A stretch of DNA of 64,000 nt from Liquorilactobacillus cacaonum DSM 21116. Its GTDB lineage: Bacteria; Bacillota; Bacilli; Lactobacillales; Lactobacillaceae. Positions 38,754-48,418 of the stretch are shown in pieces. The DNA is taken from contig NZ_AYZE01000008.1 of NCBI RefSeq assembly GCF_001436735.1, positions 1-64,000 on the forward strand. Direction: 5' to 3'. The position numbers and the translations under genes were made by a program. Below the pieces are notes generated by a model. That model was given only the letters and a program-made list of their open reading frames with translations. It had not been told where the DNA came from and ran no database searches. The number at the start of each line of letters is the position of its first letter. Position 1 is the stretch's first letter.

Positions 38754-40121
38754 TTACCCAAATACAATTATTTTTTCATTAGCAAACTCATAGAGTCCTA
38801 AATCACTCATTTCTCGACCATATCCAGAATGCTTAACTCCCCCGAACGGCAGCTCTGGGTGTGCACCAGATGGGCGATTAATAAAGACCTGCCCAGTTTC
38901 AATCTTTGAAGCAACTGCATGTGCTCTTTCAATGTTTTTCGAATATACAGCTCCTGCTAAGCCAAAGAAAGAATCATTTGCTAATTTAATGACAGCTTCG
39001 TCATCAGGTACTACATAAACCTGCGCAACTGGTCCAAAAAATTCTTGATAATAGGCCGGGTTCTCCGGACTTACATCTGTTAAAACAACTGGCTTGAAAA
39101 AATTACCAGTTCCTTTAACTGGCCCACCATGTACTAAAAGATTGGCCCCATTAGCAACTGCTTCTTCAACTTGCTTTTGTAAAACATCAACTGCATTTTT
39201 TGAAGAAAGAGGTGCTAGTTCGGTATCAGGTTCAAGAGGACTTCCTAATCTAATATCTGTGAATCTTTCCTTTATACTTGAAATAAATTGATCTGCAATT
39301 TTTGCCTCAACTACATAACGTTTGGCTGACGTACATACTTGCCCAGCATTTCGTAAACGTGCCCCAATGGCATCTTCGACTGCTAACTCTAAATCTGCAT
39401 CATCAAGAATCGCAAATACATCACTTCCACCTAACTCCATAGTTGATTTAACTAGACTCTTTCCAGCTTGACTTGCAATTATCCGTCCAGCATCTTCTGA
39501 ACCTGTCAAAGCAACACCTTGCACTCTTTCATCAGCAATAATATCAGTAACTTGATCATGGGAGACAAAAAGATTTGTAAATGCTCCCTCACCAAGTCCT
39601 GCCTCTTTTGCCAAACTCTCAAGTAATACTGCACATCCTGCAACAATTCCCGCATGTTTAAGAACCACCGGATTACCTAATAAGTAATTAGGAGCTAATA
39701 CTCTAACAACTTGAGAATATGGGAAATTCCAAGGTTCAACGCTTAAAACAATTCCTATCGAATGGTACTCTAGCACTGCCTTTTTCCCATTACCATATTC
39801 ATATGGCTTGGATTCAAGTAACTCAGGCCCTTTGTCAGCATAATAATGAGCTAGGTTTGCACATAATAAAACTTCGCCTTTTCCCTCAGTTATTTTTTTC
39901 CCCATATTGAGTGCTGCTTCTCTTGCTAACTCATCCTGCTTTTCTTCAAGCAATTTAGCAAATTTTTCTAATTTTTCTGCTCTTTCCAAAAAGCTCACAT
40001 TTTTTTGAGATTTGTAAAAAGCTTCAGCTCTATCAAGTTTTGCTGCAACCTGTTCTTTAGACATCAATTCATATTCCCTTACAATTTCTCCTGAATATGG
40101 ATTAATAACTTTATATGCCAT
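38754..40121 (-). CDS. Succinate-semialdehyde dehydrogenase-like aldehyde dehydrogenase
   Basis: A 455-residue NAD(P)-dependent aldehyde dehydrogenase of the GabD/Sad group. The catalytic Cys is near 263 (NAGQVCTSAKR) and the general-base Glu near 229 (MELGGSD). EPWNFPYSQV near 130 is the family's substrate/cofactor loop. It oxidises a semialdehyde to an acid; succinate semialdehyde is the textbook substrate, but the pathway here is unproven. It follows the class III aminotransferase by 16 bases and is last in the operon, so it should take the aldehyde that transaminase makes. Confidence 0.88.
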   Translation of the reverse strand: MAYKVINPYSGEIVREYELMSKEQVAAKLDRAEAFYKSQKNVSFLERAEKLEKFAKLLEEKQDELAREAALNMGKKITEGKGEVLLCANLAHYYADKGPELLESKPYEYGNGKKAVLEYHSIGIVLSVEPWNFPYSQVVRVLAPNYLLGNPVVLKHAGIVAGCAVLLESLAKEAGLGEGAFTNLFVSHDQVTDIIADERVQGVALTGSEDAGRIIASQAGKSLVKSTMELGGSDVFAILDDADLELAVEDAIGARLRNAGQVCTSAKRYVVEAKIADQFISSIKERFTDIRLGSPLEPDTELAPLSSKNAVDVLQKQVEEAVANGANLLVHGGPVKGTGNFFKPVVLTDVSPENPAYYQEFFGPVAQVYVVPDDEAVIKLANDSFFGLAGAVYSKNIERAHAVASKIETGQVFINRPSGAHPELPFGGVKHSGYGREMSDLGLYEFANEKIIVFG

Positions 40122-40137
40122 TTTATGACTCCTTTCA

Positions 40138-41436
40138 TTACTTTGTTATACTTTTTGCAATACTTCTGTCAATTATTTCTAAGGCTTCATCAATAACTTC
40201 CTTAGAAACAATTAGTGGTGGGATAAAACGAATCACATTATGAAAAACCCCACAATTTAGTAGGATTAAATGTTCTTTTAAAGCTTCCTCTCTAATCTTG
40301 GCAACAAGAGCAGTAGCAGGTTCATTATTCCCAGAAGTTCTAAATTCAACTCCAATCATCAATCCTAGTCCACGAACACAACTAATGACATCATATTTAT
40401 CTTTTAATAATTCAAGCTTTCCCTTGAAATAATCACCTTTTTCTCGCACATTTCCCAGGAAATCATCATTCATAATATCTAACACTGCACTTCCAGCAGC
40501 ACACGCCAAAGGATTACCTCCAAAAGTTCCGCCATGTGCCCCAGGCTCCCATTGATCCATATATTCTGTTTTACCAATTACAGCACTTAGTGGAATACCA
40601 TTTGCAATTCCCTTAGCTGATGTCAAAATATCTGGTTGGACTCCATAGTAGTCTTTTGCAAATAAATATCCAGTTCTCCCGTATCCACTTTGAATCTCGT
40701 CAAAAATCAACAATATTCCATATTTATCACAAATCACTCTTAACTTTTCCAAGAATTCTTTTGGCGCAGGTAGATATCCACCCTCACCTTGCACAGGTTC
40801 AACAACAATACATGCTACCTGTGAAGGAGCTAATACACTGTGGAAAAGACTTTCAAGTTGATTGATACACCGTGCAATTTCATCTTCTGCACTTAATTTT
40901 GAATTATATACATCCGGAAAGTCAACGTGATATACTGGCGGCAATACACCCTCATAATTCTTACGATATTGTGCATTAGAAGCTGTCATCGCTGCTGTTA
41001 AAAGAGTTCTTCCATGAAAAGAACTCGTAAAAGCAATAATTCCATTTCTCTTTGTAACACTTAACGCAAGTTTTACAGCACCTTCATTTGCTTCAGCACC
41101 ACTGTTAGAAAAATAGACTTTATAGTCTTCTCCTACCCTCTTTACAAGCTTTTCCGCTAATTCAATATATGATGGGTAATAAACGACATTATGCCCACCA
41201 TGAACAAGTTCATGCAACTGCTTTTCAATTGCCTCAACAACTATGGGATTATTGTGTCCACAGTTAACAACACCTACTCCTGCTGCAAAGTCGAGATATT
41301 GTTCGCCATCTTCCGAAGTTAGATATACCCCTTCACCTTTCGTCACTCCAAGTTGGGTTGCTCTTTTGGCAACAGGAGGTAATACTTCTAACGAACGTTC
41401 ATATAATGACCTAACCACCTTATCAACTCCATTCAC
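40138..41436 (-). CDS. Class III omega-aminotransferase (GabT/ornithine aminotransferase type)
   Basis: A 432-residue PLP enzyme removing the terminal amine of omega-amino acids to give a semialdehyde. The PLP Lys is near 275 (LTSAKGIANG), with FDEIQSGYGRTG near 245 and the SNSGAEANEGAVKLA phosphate cup near 110. GABA, ornithine or acetylornithine are all possible substrates. The frame opens with a GTG at 41436; another GTG at 41418 sits after a GGAG and may be the real start. It is encoded between an ABC importer and the aldehyde dehydrogenase. Confidence 0.87.
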   Translation of the reverse strand: MNGVDKVVRSLYERSLEVLPPVAKRATQLGVTKGEGVYLTSEDGEQYLDFAAGVGVVNCGHNNPIVVEAIEKQLHELVHGGHNVVYYPSYIELAEKLVKRVGEDYKVYFSNSGAEANEGAVKLALSVTKRNGIIAFTSSFHGRTLLTAAMTASNAQYRKNYEGVLPPVYHVDFPDVYNSKLSAEDEIARCINQLESLFHSVLAPSQVACIVVEPVQGEGGYLPAPKEFLEKLRVICDKYGILLIFDEIQSGYGRTGYLFAKDYYGVQPDILTSAKGIANGIPLSAVIGKTEYMDQWEPGAHGGTFGGNPLACAAGSAVLDIMNDDFLGNVREKGDYFKGKLELLKDKYDVISCVRGLGLMIGVEFRTSGNNEPATALVAKIREEALKEHLILLNCGVFHNVIRFIPPLIVSKEVIDEALEIIDRSIAKSITK

Positions 41437-41440
41437 AGAT

Positions 41441-42184
41441 CTACATCACTTTAGATAAAAATGACTTTGTCCGCATATTTTCTGATTCTTCAAAGATATA
41501 CTTGGGATTACCACTATCTGCAATCTTACCCTTATCCATAAATAAGACTTTATCTGCAACATTCTGGGCAAATGACATTTCATGTGTAACAATAATCATT
41601 GTCATCCCGTCAGCAGCTAATTTTTCCATTACACTTAATACATCTCCAACAACTTCAGGATCAAGTGCTGATGTTGGTTCATCAAATAACATAACTTCAG
41701 GATTCATTGCTAGTGCACGCGCAATAGCTACACGTTGTTGTTGACCTCCAGAAAGGGATTGTGGATAAGCATTAGCTTTTTCTGATAGTCCCACTTGTTC
41801 TAATAGCATATAAGCATGCTCTTTTGCTTCATCACTCGTTGCTACTTTCAATTTGATAGGAGCAAACGTAATATTTTCCAGTACCGTTTTATTAGGAAAT
41901 AGATTAAACTGTTGAAACACCATTCCCATTTTTTGTCTAAGTGTTCGTATTTTATCGGTGCTAGCACCGTTTAAATCTTCACCTTCAAAAATAACATTTC
42001 CAGAATAATCACCCTCGAGTTTATTCAAGCACCTAAGTAAGGTACTTTTCCCTCCACCTGAAGGGCCAATTAAAACCACTTTTTCTGATTTTTTTACTGT
42101 AAATGAAATATCTTCAAGAACAACGTTATCAGCATACGCTTTTTTTAAATTTTTTACTTCGATAATATTCTCTGATGTCATCAT
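41441..42184 (-). CDS. Polar amino acid ABC transporter, ATPase
   Basis: A 247-residue ATPase of the GlnQ/HisP family: Walker [10 protein letters not shown], signature [14 protein letters not shown], Walker [13 protein letters not shown], switch His in IVTHEMSFA. All catalytic residues are present. It powers the importer made with the next two genes. AAGGAGG precedes two tandem ATGs (42184 and 42181). The gene ends five bases before the aminotransferase. Confidence 0.93.
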   Translation of the reverse strand: MMTSENIIEVKNLKKAYADNVVLEDISFTVKKSEKVVLIGPSGGGKSTLLRCLNKLEGDYSGNVIFEGEDLNGASTDKIRTLRQKMGMVFQQFNLFPNKTVLENITFAPIKLKVATSDEAKEHAYMLLEQVGLSEKANAYPQSLSGGQQQRVAIARALAMNPEVMLFDEPTSALDPEVVGDVLSVMEKLAADGMTMIIVTHEMSFAQNVADKVLFMDKGKIADSGNPKYIFEESENMRTKSFLSKVM

Positions 42185-42192
42185 TGTCCTCC

Positions 42193-42879
42193 TTAGTTAC
42201 TTTGTGTGTACTTCCGACCCATTCTTTTTTCAACTATCTGCATTAATTGTGAAAGTACAAAGGTTAGCACAAAATAAATAGCGGCAGCAACAATTAAAGG
42301 TGGTACAAAATTGTATAATGTGCCTCCTACCCCAAGTGCCTCAGCAGTTACCTCTTGTACACCAATATAAAATAATACTGAAGATTCCTTTACCAAAGAA
42401 ATGAATTCATTTCCCAAAGCGGGTAAAATATTTCGAATAGCCTGCGGTAACACTATTGAAAACATCGTTGTCCTTTCACTAAGTCCAAGTGAAATTCCAG
42501 CTTCAGTTTGTCCTTTTGAAATTGAAATAATTCCAGAACGAAAAATTTCAGCAGTGTAAGCCCCTGAATTTATCCCAAGTGCAATTGAACCTGGAATAAC
42601 TCTATCTAACCCTGACCCTAAAAATTGAATCTGCGGCACAGCCAAGACATTTGATAACGTATAATAAATCAACATAACTTGAATCATCGCTGGTGTACCA
42701 CGAACAATCGCAATGTACACTCTAGCAATATAAGAAAGAACTTTGATCTTTGAGAGACGTAACATTACAAAAACCAGACCCAAAAGGATGCCGATAATTA
42801 TACCGATTATTGATATTAAAATTGTTTGTGCAGTTCCTTCAAGAAAGACCGGATAATACTGCTTTAAAAAATCGAACAT
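42193..42879 (-). CDS. Polar amino acid ABC transporter, permease
   Basis: A 228-residue permease of the HisMQ family with five hydrophobic segments and the EAA loop ([21 protein letters not shown]) near 130. The ATG at 42879 is preferred: a GAAGGGTG ribosome site lies about eight bases upstream, whereas the GTG at 42888 is inside that site. One permease gene suggests a homodimeric channel. Confidence 0.92.
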   Translation of the reverse strand: MFDFLKQYYPVFLEGTAQTILISIIGIIIGILLGLVFVMLRLSKIKVLSYIARVYIAIVRGTPAMIQVMLIYYTLSNVLAVPQIQFLGSGLDRVIPGSIALGINSGAYTAEIFRSGIISISKGQTEAGISLGLSERTTMFSIVLPQAIRNILPALGNEFISLVKESSVLFYIGVQEVTAEALGVGGTLYNFVPPLIVAAAIYFVLTFVLSQLMQIVEKRMGRKYTQSN

Positions 42880-42900
42880 TGTCTTCACCCTTCACTTTGA

Positions 42901-43731
42901 CTATTTAGAATACTCTGTTTGTATCTTTTCTGCTTTTTTAAATAACTTTGTCATTTCTCCACTCTTTTGAAGTTTTGTAATTTCTTTATTTACTCTCTTA
43001 AGAAGACCTTTATCACCTTTTCTCAATGCCACATTAACTTGACGGTATTGTTTAGGTGTTGTCAATTTAACTTTTGCAATTGCATATTTATTTGGATATT
43101 GTTTCAAATAATTGTTTGCAATTTCATTTTCAACAATAACACCATCTAATTTTCCTTCGGAGAGTTCAGTTGTTAAACTTGTTACAAGACTTTCAGTAAC
43201 TAAATTACTGTTCTTCAATTGTGTTTGGCCAATTTCTTGTTGAGTTGTCGATTGTTGTGCTCCAACTTGTTTTCCTTTCAGTGAAGAAATAGATTTGTAT
43301 TTATCAGCATCCTTTTTTTGTACCAACAAAACATTTTCAACTTCATAGTATGACTTAGAAAAGGCAACTGCTTTTTTACGTTGATCTGTTGAAACCATAC
43401 CTGCAAGAATCAAATCAATTTTGTTACTCTTTAATTCTGAGATCAAAGATGAGAATTCAGTATTTTCAATTTTTAATTTAACATTTAAATCCTTAGCAAT
43501 TTTTTGTGCAATTAACATATCATATCCAACAATCTGCTTCTTCCCATTTTTCACTATTGGAAATTCAAATGGAGCATAATCAGCAGAAGTTCCAACTACT
43601 AAAGTTCCTTTATCTTGAATCTTTTTAACACTATTATCCGAACTAGAACTATTACTACAACCTGCCAGTACCAATCCTAAAGCAAGTGTTGCCCCAATAA
43701 CTCCCAAACTTTTTTTCAATGACTTTTTCAT
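42901..43731 (-). CDS. Polar amino acid ABC transporter, substrate-binding lipoprotein
   Basis: A 276-residue lipoprotein: basic N-terminus, hydrophobic core and lipobox LVLAGC, then a family-3 binding protein fold (GTLVVGTSADYAPFEF near 48; LILAGMVSTDQRKKAVAFS near 110). The ATG at 43731 follows GGAGGGG; the frame reaches 43746. Family 3 proteins bind polar amino acids, including arginine, and related cations. The operon context suggests an arginine-like or guanidino ligand, which is an inference. Confidence 0.92.
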   Translation of the reverse strand: MKKSLKKSLGVIGATLALGLVLAGCSNSSSSDNSVKKIQDKGTLVVGTSADYAPFEFPIVKNGKKQIVGYDMLIAQKIAKDLNVKLKIENTEFSSLISELKSNKIDLILAGMVSTDQRKKAVAFSKSYYEVENVLLVQKKDADKYKSISSLKGKQVGAQQSTTQQEIGQTQLKNSNLVTESLVTSLTTELSEGKLDGVIVENEIANNYLKQYPNKYAIAKVKLTTPKQYRQVNVALRKGDKGLLKRVNKEITKLQKSGEMTKLFKKAEKIQTEYSK

Positions 43732-43749
43732 ATTAAACCCCTCCAAATT

Positions 43750-44589
43750 TTATACACGTTTTAGTGGAAATGTCATGCAATGAGGCCCTCCACCAGCCTT
43801 TAATGTTTCTGTAATATCTAGTTCAATTACATCCATCCCATGTTCACGTAAAGCTTTATTCACATCTTTATTTTGTTTAAGTGATAAGACTCGATGATTA
43901 CCTAAACTTTCTAAATTACAACCATGGTTAAAAATTGCTTCCTCTGGCACCTTAATGATTTCAATTCCTAGTTTTTTGAGTAAAACTTTGAATGCTGTAG
44001 GCAGGCCCTCTTCATAAGCTACAGCTAGATTATCATCCACCAAATTAAAACACATATCTAAGTGCAAATACCTTGAATCTGCCGGAACGGGATAGAGTTC
44101 GTATCCTAAAGGTTCTAATCCTTCTCTTAATTCAGCAAATCCTTCCATATTTGTACGTTCAATTATTCCGACAGCGATTATATTCTCACGAAGAAATGCA
44201 AAATCACCGCCTTCAAAGAGTCCTTTTTTTACTTCAAATAACTTAGGAATCCCTAGTTGCTTCATTTTTTCTTCATATTCACTGTGCTCAGAATATCGTA
44301 ATGGTTCTTTGAAATTGCCTAAAATATATCCTTCTCTTACACATCCACCAAAGTCCCTTGCAAACACAGAATTAGTCATACTTGGCTGTGGTGTTAATTG
44401 TTCAACCTGAATATCTGCTTTTGCGTATGCATCCAATAATTGTTGATACTCATCAAGTAACTTTCCTTTATCCAAATGTTGTCCTTGATATTTTTTTGAA
44501 ATTTCGTTAATTGGTGCAGCTTCATCTAAATAAGTAGGTGCACAAGTTAACACTTTTTTTAATACTGATGTCCCGTTTCTTACAAACAT
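43750..44589 (-). CDS. DDAH/arginine deiminase-fold guanidino hydrolase
   Basis: A 279-residue protein of the guanidino-group-modifying superfamily. Visible landmarks are SVFARDFGG near 75, the EGGD motif at 126-129, His near 176 (YLHLDMCF) and a C-terminal Cys near 271 (GGPHCMTF), the nucleophile. Such enzymes hydrolyse arginine, methylarginines, agmatine or related guanidines to ureido products. At 279 residues it is too short for a classical arginine deiminase or AstB and is nearer dimethylarginine dimethylaminohydrolase relatives. It lies between rocB and the transporter in one operon. The exact substrate cannot be read from the sequence. Confidence 0.82.
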   Translation of the reverse strand: MFVRNGTSVLKKVLTCAPTYLDEAAPINEISKKYQGQHLDKGKLLDEYQQLLDAYAKADIQVEQLTPQPSMTNSVFARDFGGCVREGYILGNFKEPLRYSEHSEYEEKMKQLGIPKLFEVKKGLFEGGDFAFLRENIIAVGIIERTNMEGFAELREGLEPLGYELYPVPADSRYLHLDMCFNLVDDNLAVAYEEGLPTAFKVLLKKLGIEIIKVPEEAIFNHGCNLESLGNHRVLSLKQNKDVNKALREHGMDVIELDITETLKAGGGPHCMTFPLKRV

Positions 44590-44601
44590 AATTCAATCTC
44601 C

Positions 44602-46245
44602 TTAACTTTGCCAAACTTTTTGCGTGAATTTTCTAATCAGAGTCGGTAATATTTCAAATGAGTATGGTTTATATACTCTTTCTTTCCAGGTATGAGCACC
44701 TTTCCCATAAACTCCAATGTCAACTGCAGGTATATTTAATTCACGCATTTTATCGTATGGTAATGGATACAGTTGATCCACAAGTGGAAAATTACTCTTC
44801 ATTTTATTTATTTCTTGCGAACTCTCATCAATCATTAGATAACTGCTATCAGATAAATATGGGAAAAATTGTTTCAAAGTAAAATCAATTTTGCCGGCAT
44901 TTTCCTGCAATACATTTTCTAGTTCTTGGTAAACCTTTGAATCTTTTGAGATACTATTGTGCGGACAAAAAGGAGGAGCTAGAAATAAAACTACTTTTGC
45001 TTCATTATCATTAACCTGTCGATCAAGATAATCGATTAGTTTGAAACCAGCATTTCTTTTATCAAGATTCTGATTTTCACTAACAAAACCATTTATCAAT
45101 TCATGATAATCGATGCCTAAGTCAGAAAGGTGATTCAAATACTCTTCAAAACTGTAAACACTTAGTTTACGAGTATTATTTACATTAGGAAAATCTAATT
45201 TTTCTAAAAAACCATTTTCCCTTTTTATCGTTTTCTCCAAAAGTTTGGCACATTCTTCTTTTACAGCTCGCTCCAATTGTTCGATAATTTCAAAAACAGG
45301 CTTCTTATAGGTAAATGTGTTAAAATACATCTCCGTTACTTTCGCTGTTTGAACATTATAAAAGTCTTTTTGATCCCGTAACATTAGGCATGAAGAAGGT
45401 AAAATTTCTTCACCTGGGATATCTTCCACAAATTCAGGATTATTATTAATTAAGGAATTAATATGACTTGCTATTAAAGTAGAATCAATTCCCGCATATG
45501 TATTTCCCACATGAGTTTCAATACCTTTAATATAAAAACAAGTTAATGTTTTACCAGCAGCGCCGTAATATATATATTTTTTCTCGTCGCCAGCATACTT
45601 GGGACTAATAAAATCAGTATTTATTGCTACGCTATACTTCAATCCCCACTCTTCTTGCAATCTCTTTAATTCATCTAATGCAGCAATCACTCCGCTATGA
45701 TCATTTTCCTCAACACAATTTCCCATAAACAATAAGTTACCTGTTTGTTCTTCCGGATGTTCACTGAAATATAGTAGATTTGCTATGTTCACAGCATCAC
45801 CACTCTTCATATCCAATGCTCCTCGTCCAAATAACCAATCCCCAGTCTTTGCATCTTCTTGGATTTCATCATCCCCATCATAATTCGCGAAATAATTCTC
45901 CAGATAGTCAGAATCAAGAGCGTGTTCTTTAACAGAACCAAAGTCTTCTATGCCTACTGTGTCAAAATGAGAATGGTACAACACCGTTTTTTGTTCGTTT
46001 TTTTTACCAAGAAAAGCAAAAATATTTTTTCTACCTAGTTGATCACCCTTAATTTTTTGTGTCCATACCCAATCTGGATGCTGCTTAAAGACTTTGAAAC
46101 TCCTTAAAATTTCTTCAAGCTTTTCTACCAAATCAATTTCTCCGCTTGTTCCATTAACGCTTTTTGTGGCAACTAATTCTCTAGTAAGTATTTCCACCCT
46201 TTCTTTTTCCTCAACTACATTTTCCAAATCAAAAACTGACTCCAT
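44602..46245 (-). CDS. RocB-like M20 family metallohydrolase
   Basis: A 547-residue protein of the M20 peptidase/deacylase family, long form as in RocB of B. subtilis, a protein of the arginine-degradation regulon with no settled reaction. Metal motifs are HSHFDTVG near 92, GRGALDMKSGD near 145 and MGNCVEENDHSG near 180, so it should be active. The ATG at 46245 is preferred to the GTG at 46254 because AAGTGA lies upstream. It is the first gene of the operon. I infer hydrolysis of an acyl or amide bond in an arginine-derived intermediate. Confidence 0.85.
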   Translation of the reverse strand: MESVFDLENVVEEKERVEILTRELVATKSVNGTSGEIDLVEKLEEILRSFKVFKQHPDWVWTQKIKGDQLGRKNIFAFLGKKNEQKTVLYHSHFDTVGIEDFGSVKEHALDSDYLENYFANYDGDDEIQEDAKTGDWLFGRGALDMKSGDAVNIANLLYFSEHPEEQTGNLLFMGNCVEENDHSGVIAALDELKRLQEEWGLKYSVAINTDFISPKYAGDEKKYIYYGAAGKTLTCFYIKGIETHVGNTYAGIDSTLIASHINSLINNNPEFVEDIPGEEILPSSCLMLRDQKDFYNVQTAKVTEMYFNTFTYKKPVFEIIEQLERAVKEECAKLLEKTIKRENGFLEKLDFPNVNNTRKLSVYSFEEYLNHLSDLGIDYHELINGFVSENQNLDKRNAGFKLIDYLDRQVNDNEAKVVLFLAPPFCPHNSISKDSKVYQELENVLQENAGKIDFTLKQFFPYLSDSSYLMIDESSQEINKMKSNFPLVDQLYPLPYDKMRELNIPAVDIGVYGKGAHTWKERVYKPYSFEILPTLIRKFTQKVWQS

Positions 46246-46315
46246 AACTATCACTTCATTCTCTTAATTTAATCGAATTATAATTTATATCTTAGTTCAC
46301 GTCAATAAACACCAT

Positions 46316-46368
46316 ATTGTAAATATACCTTATTTTTACATTCAAAAAAAATTTTTTATGCGCTTTCA
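46316..46368 (-). promoter_or_regulatory. Promoter of the rocB operon with upstream cre-like site
   Basis: Minus strand: TTGAAT (46340-46345), an 18-base spacer and TACAAT (46316-46321) form a reasonable promoter about 70 bases from the rocB start. TTTATGCGCTTTCA (46355-46368, plus strand) matches the catabolite-response consensus with two mismatches, just upstream of the -35. CcpA-linked control is possible. Confidence 0.5.
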
Positions 46369-46395
46369 TAGGTAATCTGATTAATAAAACCCCTA

Positions 46396-46428
46396 AAAAC
46401 CGGGATTTATATTTGAAATCCCGGTTTT
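46396..46428 (-). terminator. Intrinsic terminator, likely of the gtrA-like gene
   Basis: A perfect 13-bp stem AAAACCGGGATTT (46396-46408) with AAATCCCGGTTTT (46416-46428), 7-base loop, and five T residues on the minus strand. It insulates the rocB promoter from upstream leftward transcription. Confidence 0.8.
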
Positions 46429-46429
46429 G

Positions 46430-46757
46430 TGTGTTTTTGTAATATTAAGTTTTTTGTATAATATGTTGTCTTTTCAAAAAAAAATCCCATATATGGTTAT
46501 CTTTAATAACCCAACTTTTTATTATTCATTAGAAAATGCATATAAAAAATAACAATTAATGTACTATAAATAAACCTAATTCTATCTACCTATATCATCT
46601 CAAATATAAATATATCGTAAATTAAAAATAGATTGATACTAACACTAAACCTCTGCAATCCATTGTTAGATTTTTGTGAGATTAAGCTAGATCAACCTAC
46701 ATATTATTTATCTATTAATTTTATGATGACTTTTGAAATTATTATGAAAAAATCACA
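46430..46757. other. Gene-free AT-rich stretch
   Basis: I see no coding frame, convincing hairpin or repeat in these roughly 330 bases between the terminator and the gtrA-like gene. It is very AT-rich. Confidence 0.5.
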
Positions 46758-47174
46758 TTAGTGTATTGTCTTTTTAAAAATATACCATTTACTAAAAAAA
46801 TAGTTTGCCAAAATTACAATCACATTATCAATTATTTTTACAATAAGTGAATTCCATCCTAATATAGATATCCCAATCCATGTAATTACAATATCCATTA
46901 ATAAAGTCAAAGATCTGTAAAAAAAGAAAGAGCTTGATTCTTTCAATGCCTCGTTAAAATTCCCCAACGGTGTCTTGAAAACCCATAATTTATTAGAGAT
47001 ATATGCCACTAACACTGAGACAAACCACGCCAATACATTTCCAACTTGATAATTCAATCCCTGCATATTCCAAATTTCAAATATCCCAATATTAATCACA
47101 GTGGTTGCTCCACCCCAAAAAAGGTAGGCAATAACTTGTTTATACTTCTCAAAAAGGGTAACTAAATTGTTCAT
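46758..47174 (-). CDS. GtrA family membrane protein
   Basis: A 138-residue protein with four transmembrane helices, typical of GtrA. Characteristic segments are YLFWGGATTVINIGIF near 18, VSVLVAYISNKLWVF near 52 and a final FFSKWYIFKK. GtrA proteins are thought to flip lipid-linked sugars for wall-polymer glycosylation. The ATG at 47174 follows GAGG; a TTG at 47186 is possible. No glycosyltransferase is adjacent, though YfhO at 25868 could be a functional partner. Confidence 0.82.
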   Translation of the reverse strand: MNNLVTLFEKYKQVIAYLFWGGATTVINIGIFEIWNMQGLNYQVGNVLAWFVSVLVAYISNKLWVFKTPLGNFNEALKESSSFFFYRSLTLLMDIVITWIGISILGWNSLIVKIIDNVIVILANYFFSKWYIFKKTIH

Positions 47175-47334
47175 GATAGACCTCAACTGACAATAGATTT
47201 GATATAACTTTTACAATTGTACTACAAAAATTTACGTTATCCCATATTCTTAATTAAAAACTTCCAACAAAAAATGTCCCTGGCTCCCAACATCCTTATT
47301 CAGAATTTAACTTAATAATCACTAATTAGCCAAT

Positions 47335-48243
47335 CTAAGAAATTTTAATGTTATTTATAATTTCTTCACAAATTTTATGACTAAGATAAATATTTTTTTG
47401 TCTCAAATCACTTGACGTACTCATCTTAACTGAATCGATAAAATGAGTTACCATTTGCTCGAAGCCTCTAACATAAAGTGGATTGTCCCAATCTTCAAAA
47501 TAATAAGATTCTGATTTATTGTCTCTAAAAATTTTTAATCTAGACAAGTTTTCAAGTGTATACGTTCCTTCTGGGCTTGTTACCTCATATAATTCCCGAT
47601 TTGCCCCACTATTTAAATCCATTACTAAATTCACTAACGTTTTCTTCGTTGTAATAGACACAGTAATCATTTCGATATTACCATTATTTTCAATTAAATT
47701 ACTTTCTGTTTTAACAATTTTGTCATCAAGTAAATAGATTGCAACATCAACAATATGAATAAATAAATCAAAAATCATGTACTTTATATCACCTGTTGCA
47801 GCAGCACGATTTTTCTGCAATAAAATAATTCTCTTTTTCTTTATTTTTTTTAATTTTTCGACCATTGGCGCAAATCTACGATTGAATCCAATCATCAAAA
47901 TTTTAGAATTTTTCAAAGCTAATTGTTGTAATTCCTTAACTTGCGCTAAATTCTCACTAGCTGGTTTATCCATAAAAACATTAATTCCATTACTCAAACA
48001 TTTTTTGGCTAATTCAAAATGACTTTCCGTTGTAGTATGAATAAAACAAGCTTCAATTTTTTCATCAATTAATTCATCAACTGTCTTTACTATCTTCTTT
48101 AAATTATATTGTGTTTGTAATTTTTTTCTGACTTCATCATTTCTCGTTGCAAAAATAAATTCCGCTTGATTCCCAATTTTTGTATATATTGGCAAATAAG
48201 CTTTTTGTGCAATATTACCTAATCCAATTACTCCTATTTTCAT
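47335..48243 (-). CDS. Gfo/Idh/MocA family oxidoreductase
   Basis: A 302-residue NAD(P)-dependent oxidoreductase. The N-terminal Rossmann fold starts IGVIGLGNIAQKAYLP, the family DKPASENLAQVKEL motif is near 92 and a C-terminal alpha/beta substrate domain follows (DLFIHIVDVAIYLLDD near 155 holds the expected His/Asp). Substrates in the family are sugars, inositols or sugar nucleotides. AGGAGG precedes the ATG. It stands between the two amine operons with no clear pathway link. Confidence 0.85.
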   Translation of the reverse strand: MKIGVIGLGNIAQKAYLPIYTKIGNQAEFIFATRNDEVRKKLQTQYNLKKIVKTVDELIDEKIEACFIHTTTESHFELAKKCLSNGINVFMDKPASENLAQVKELQQLALKNSKILMIGFNRRFAPMVEKLKKIKKKRIILLQKNRAAATGDIKYMIFDLFIHIVDVAIYLLDDKIVKTESNLIENNGNIEMITVSITTKKTLVNLVMDLNSGANRELYEVTSPEGTYTLENLSRLKIFRDNKSESYYFEDWDNPLYVRGFEQMVTHFIDSVKMSTSSDLRQKNIYLSHKICEEIINNIKIS

Positions 48244-48335
48244 AAATTAATTTCCTCCTAACAAGATAGCTATCATCATCATACACTCAAAATCTTTTAC
48301 ATTCATCTAATTCATAATACACAGGTAATTAAAAA

Positions 48336-48373
48336 AATGACCCCCACAAAAAGTCAATTTTGTGCGAGTCATT
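48336..48373 (-). terminator. Intrinsic terminator of the gamma-glutamylamine operon
   Basis: A 16-base imperfect stem (48336-48351 with 48358-48373) is followed on the minus strand by seven T residues, just past the permease stop. Confidence 0.82.
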
Positions 48374-48418
48374 ATCATCTTAGCAATCCTTTTTTAGTTC
48401 TAGCTACTTGCGATATAC

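Noticed and set aside
43750-44589. Classical arginine deiminase (ArcA) or AstB
   Set aside because: At 279 residues it is much shorter than the roughly 400 or more residues of those enzymes, and no arcB/arcC or ast genes are adjacent.
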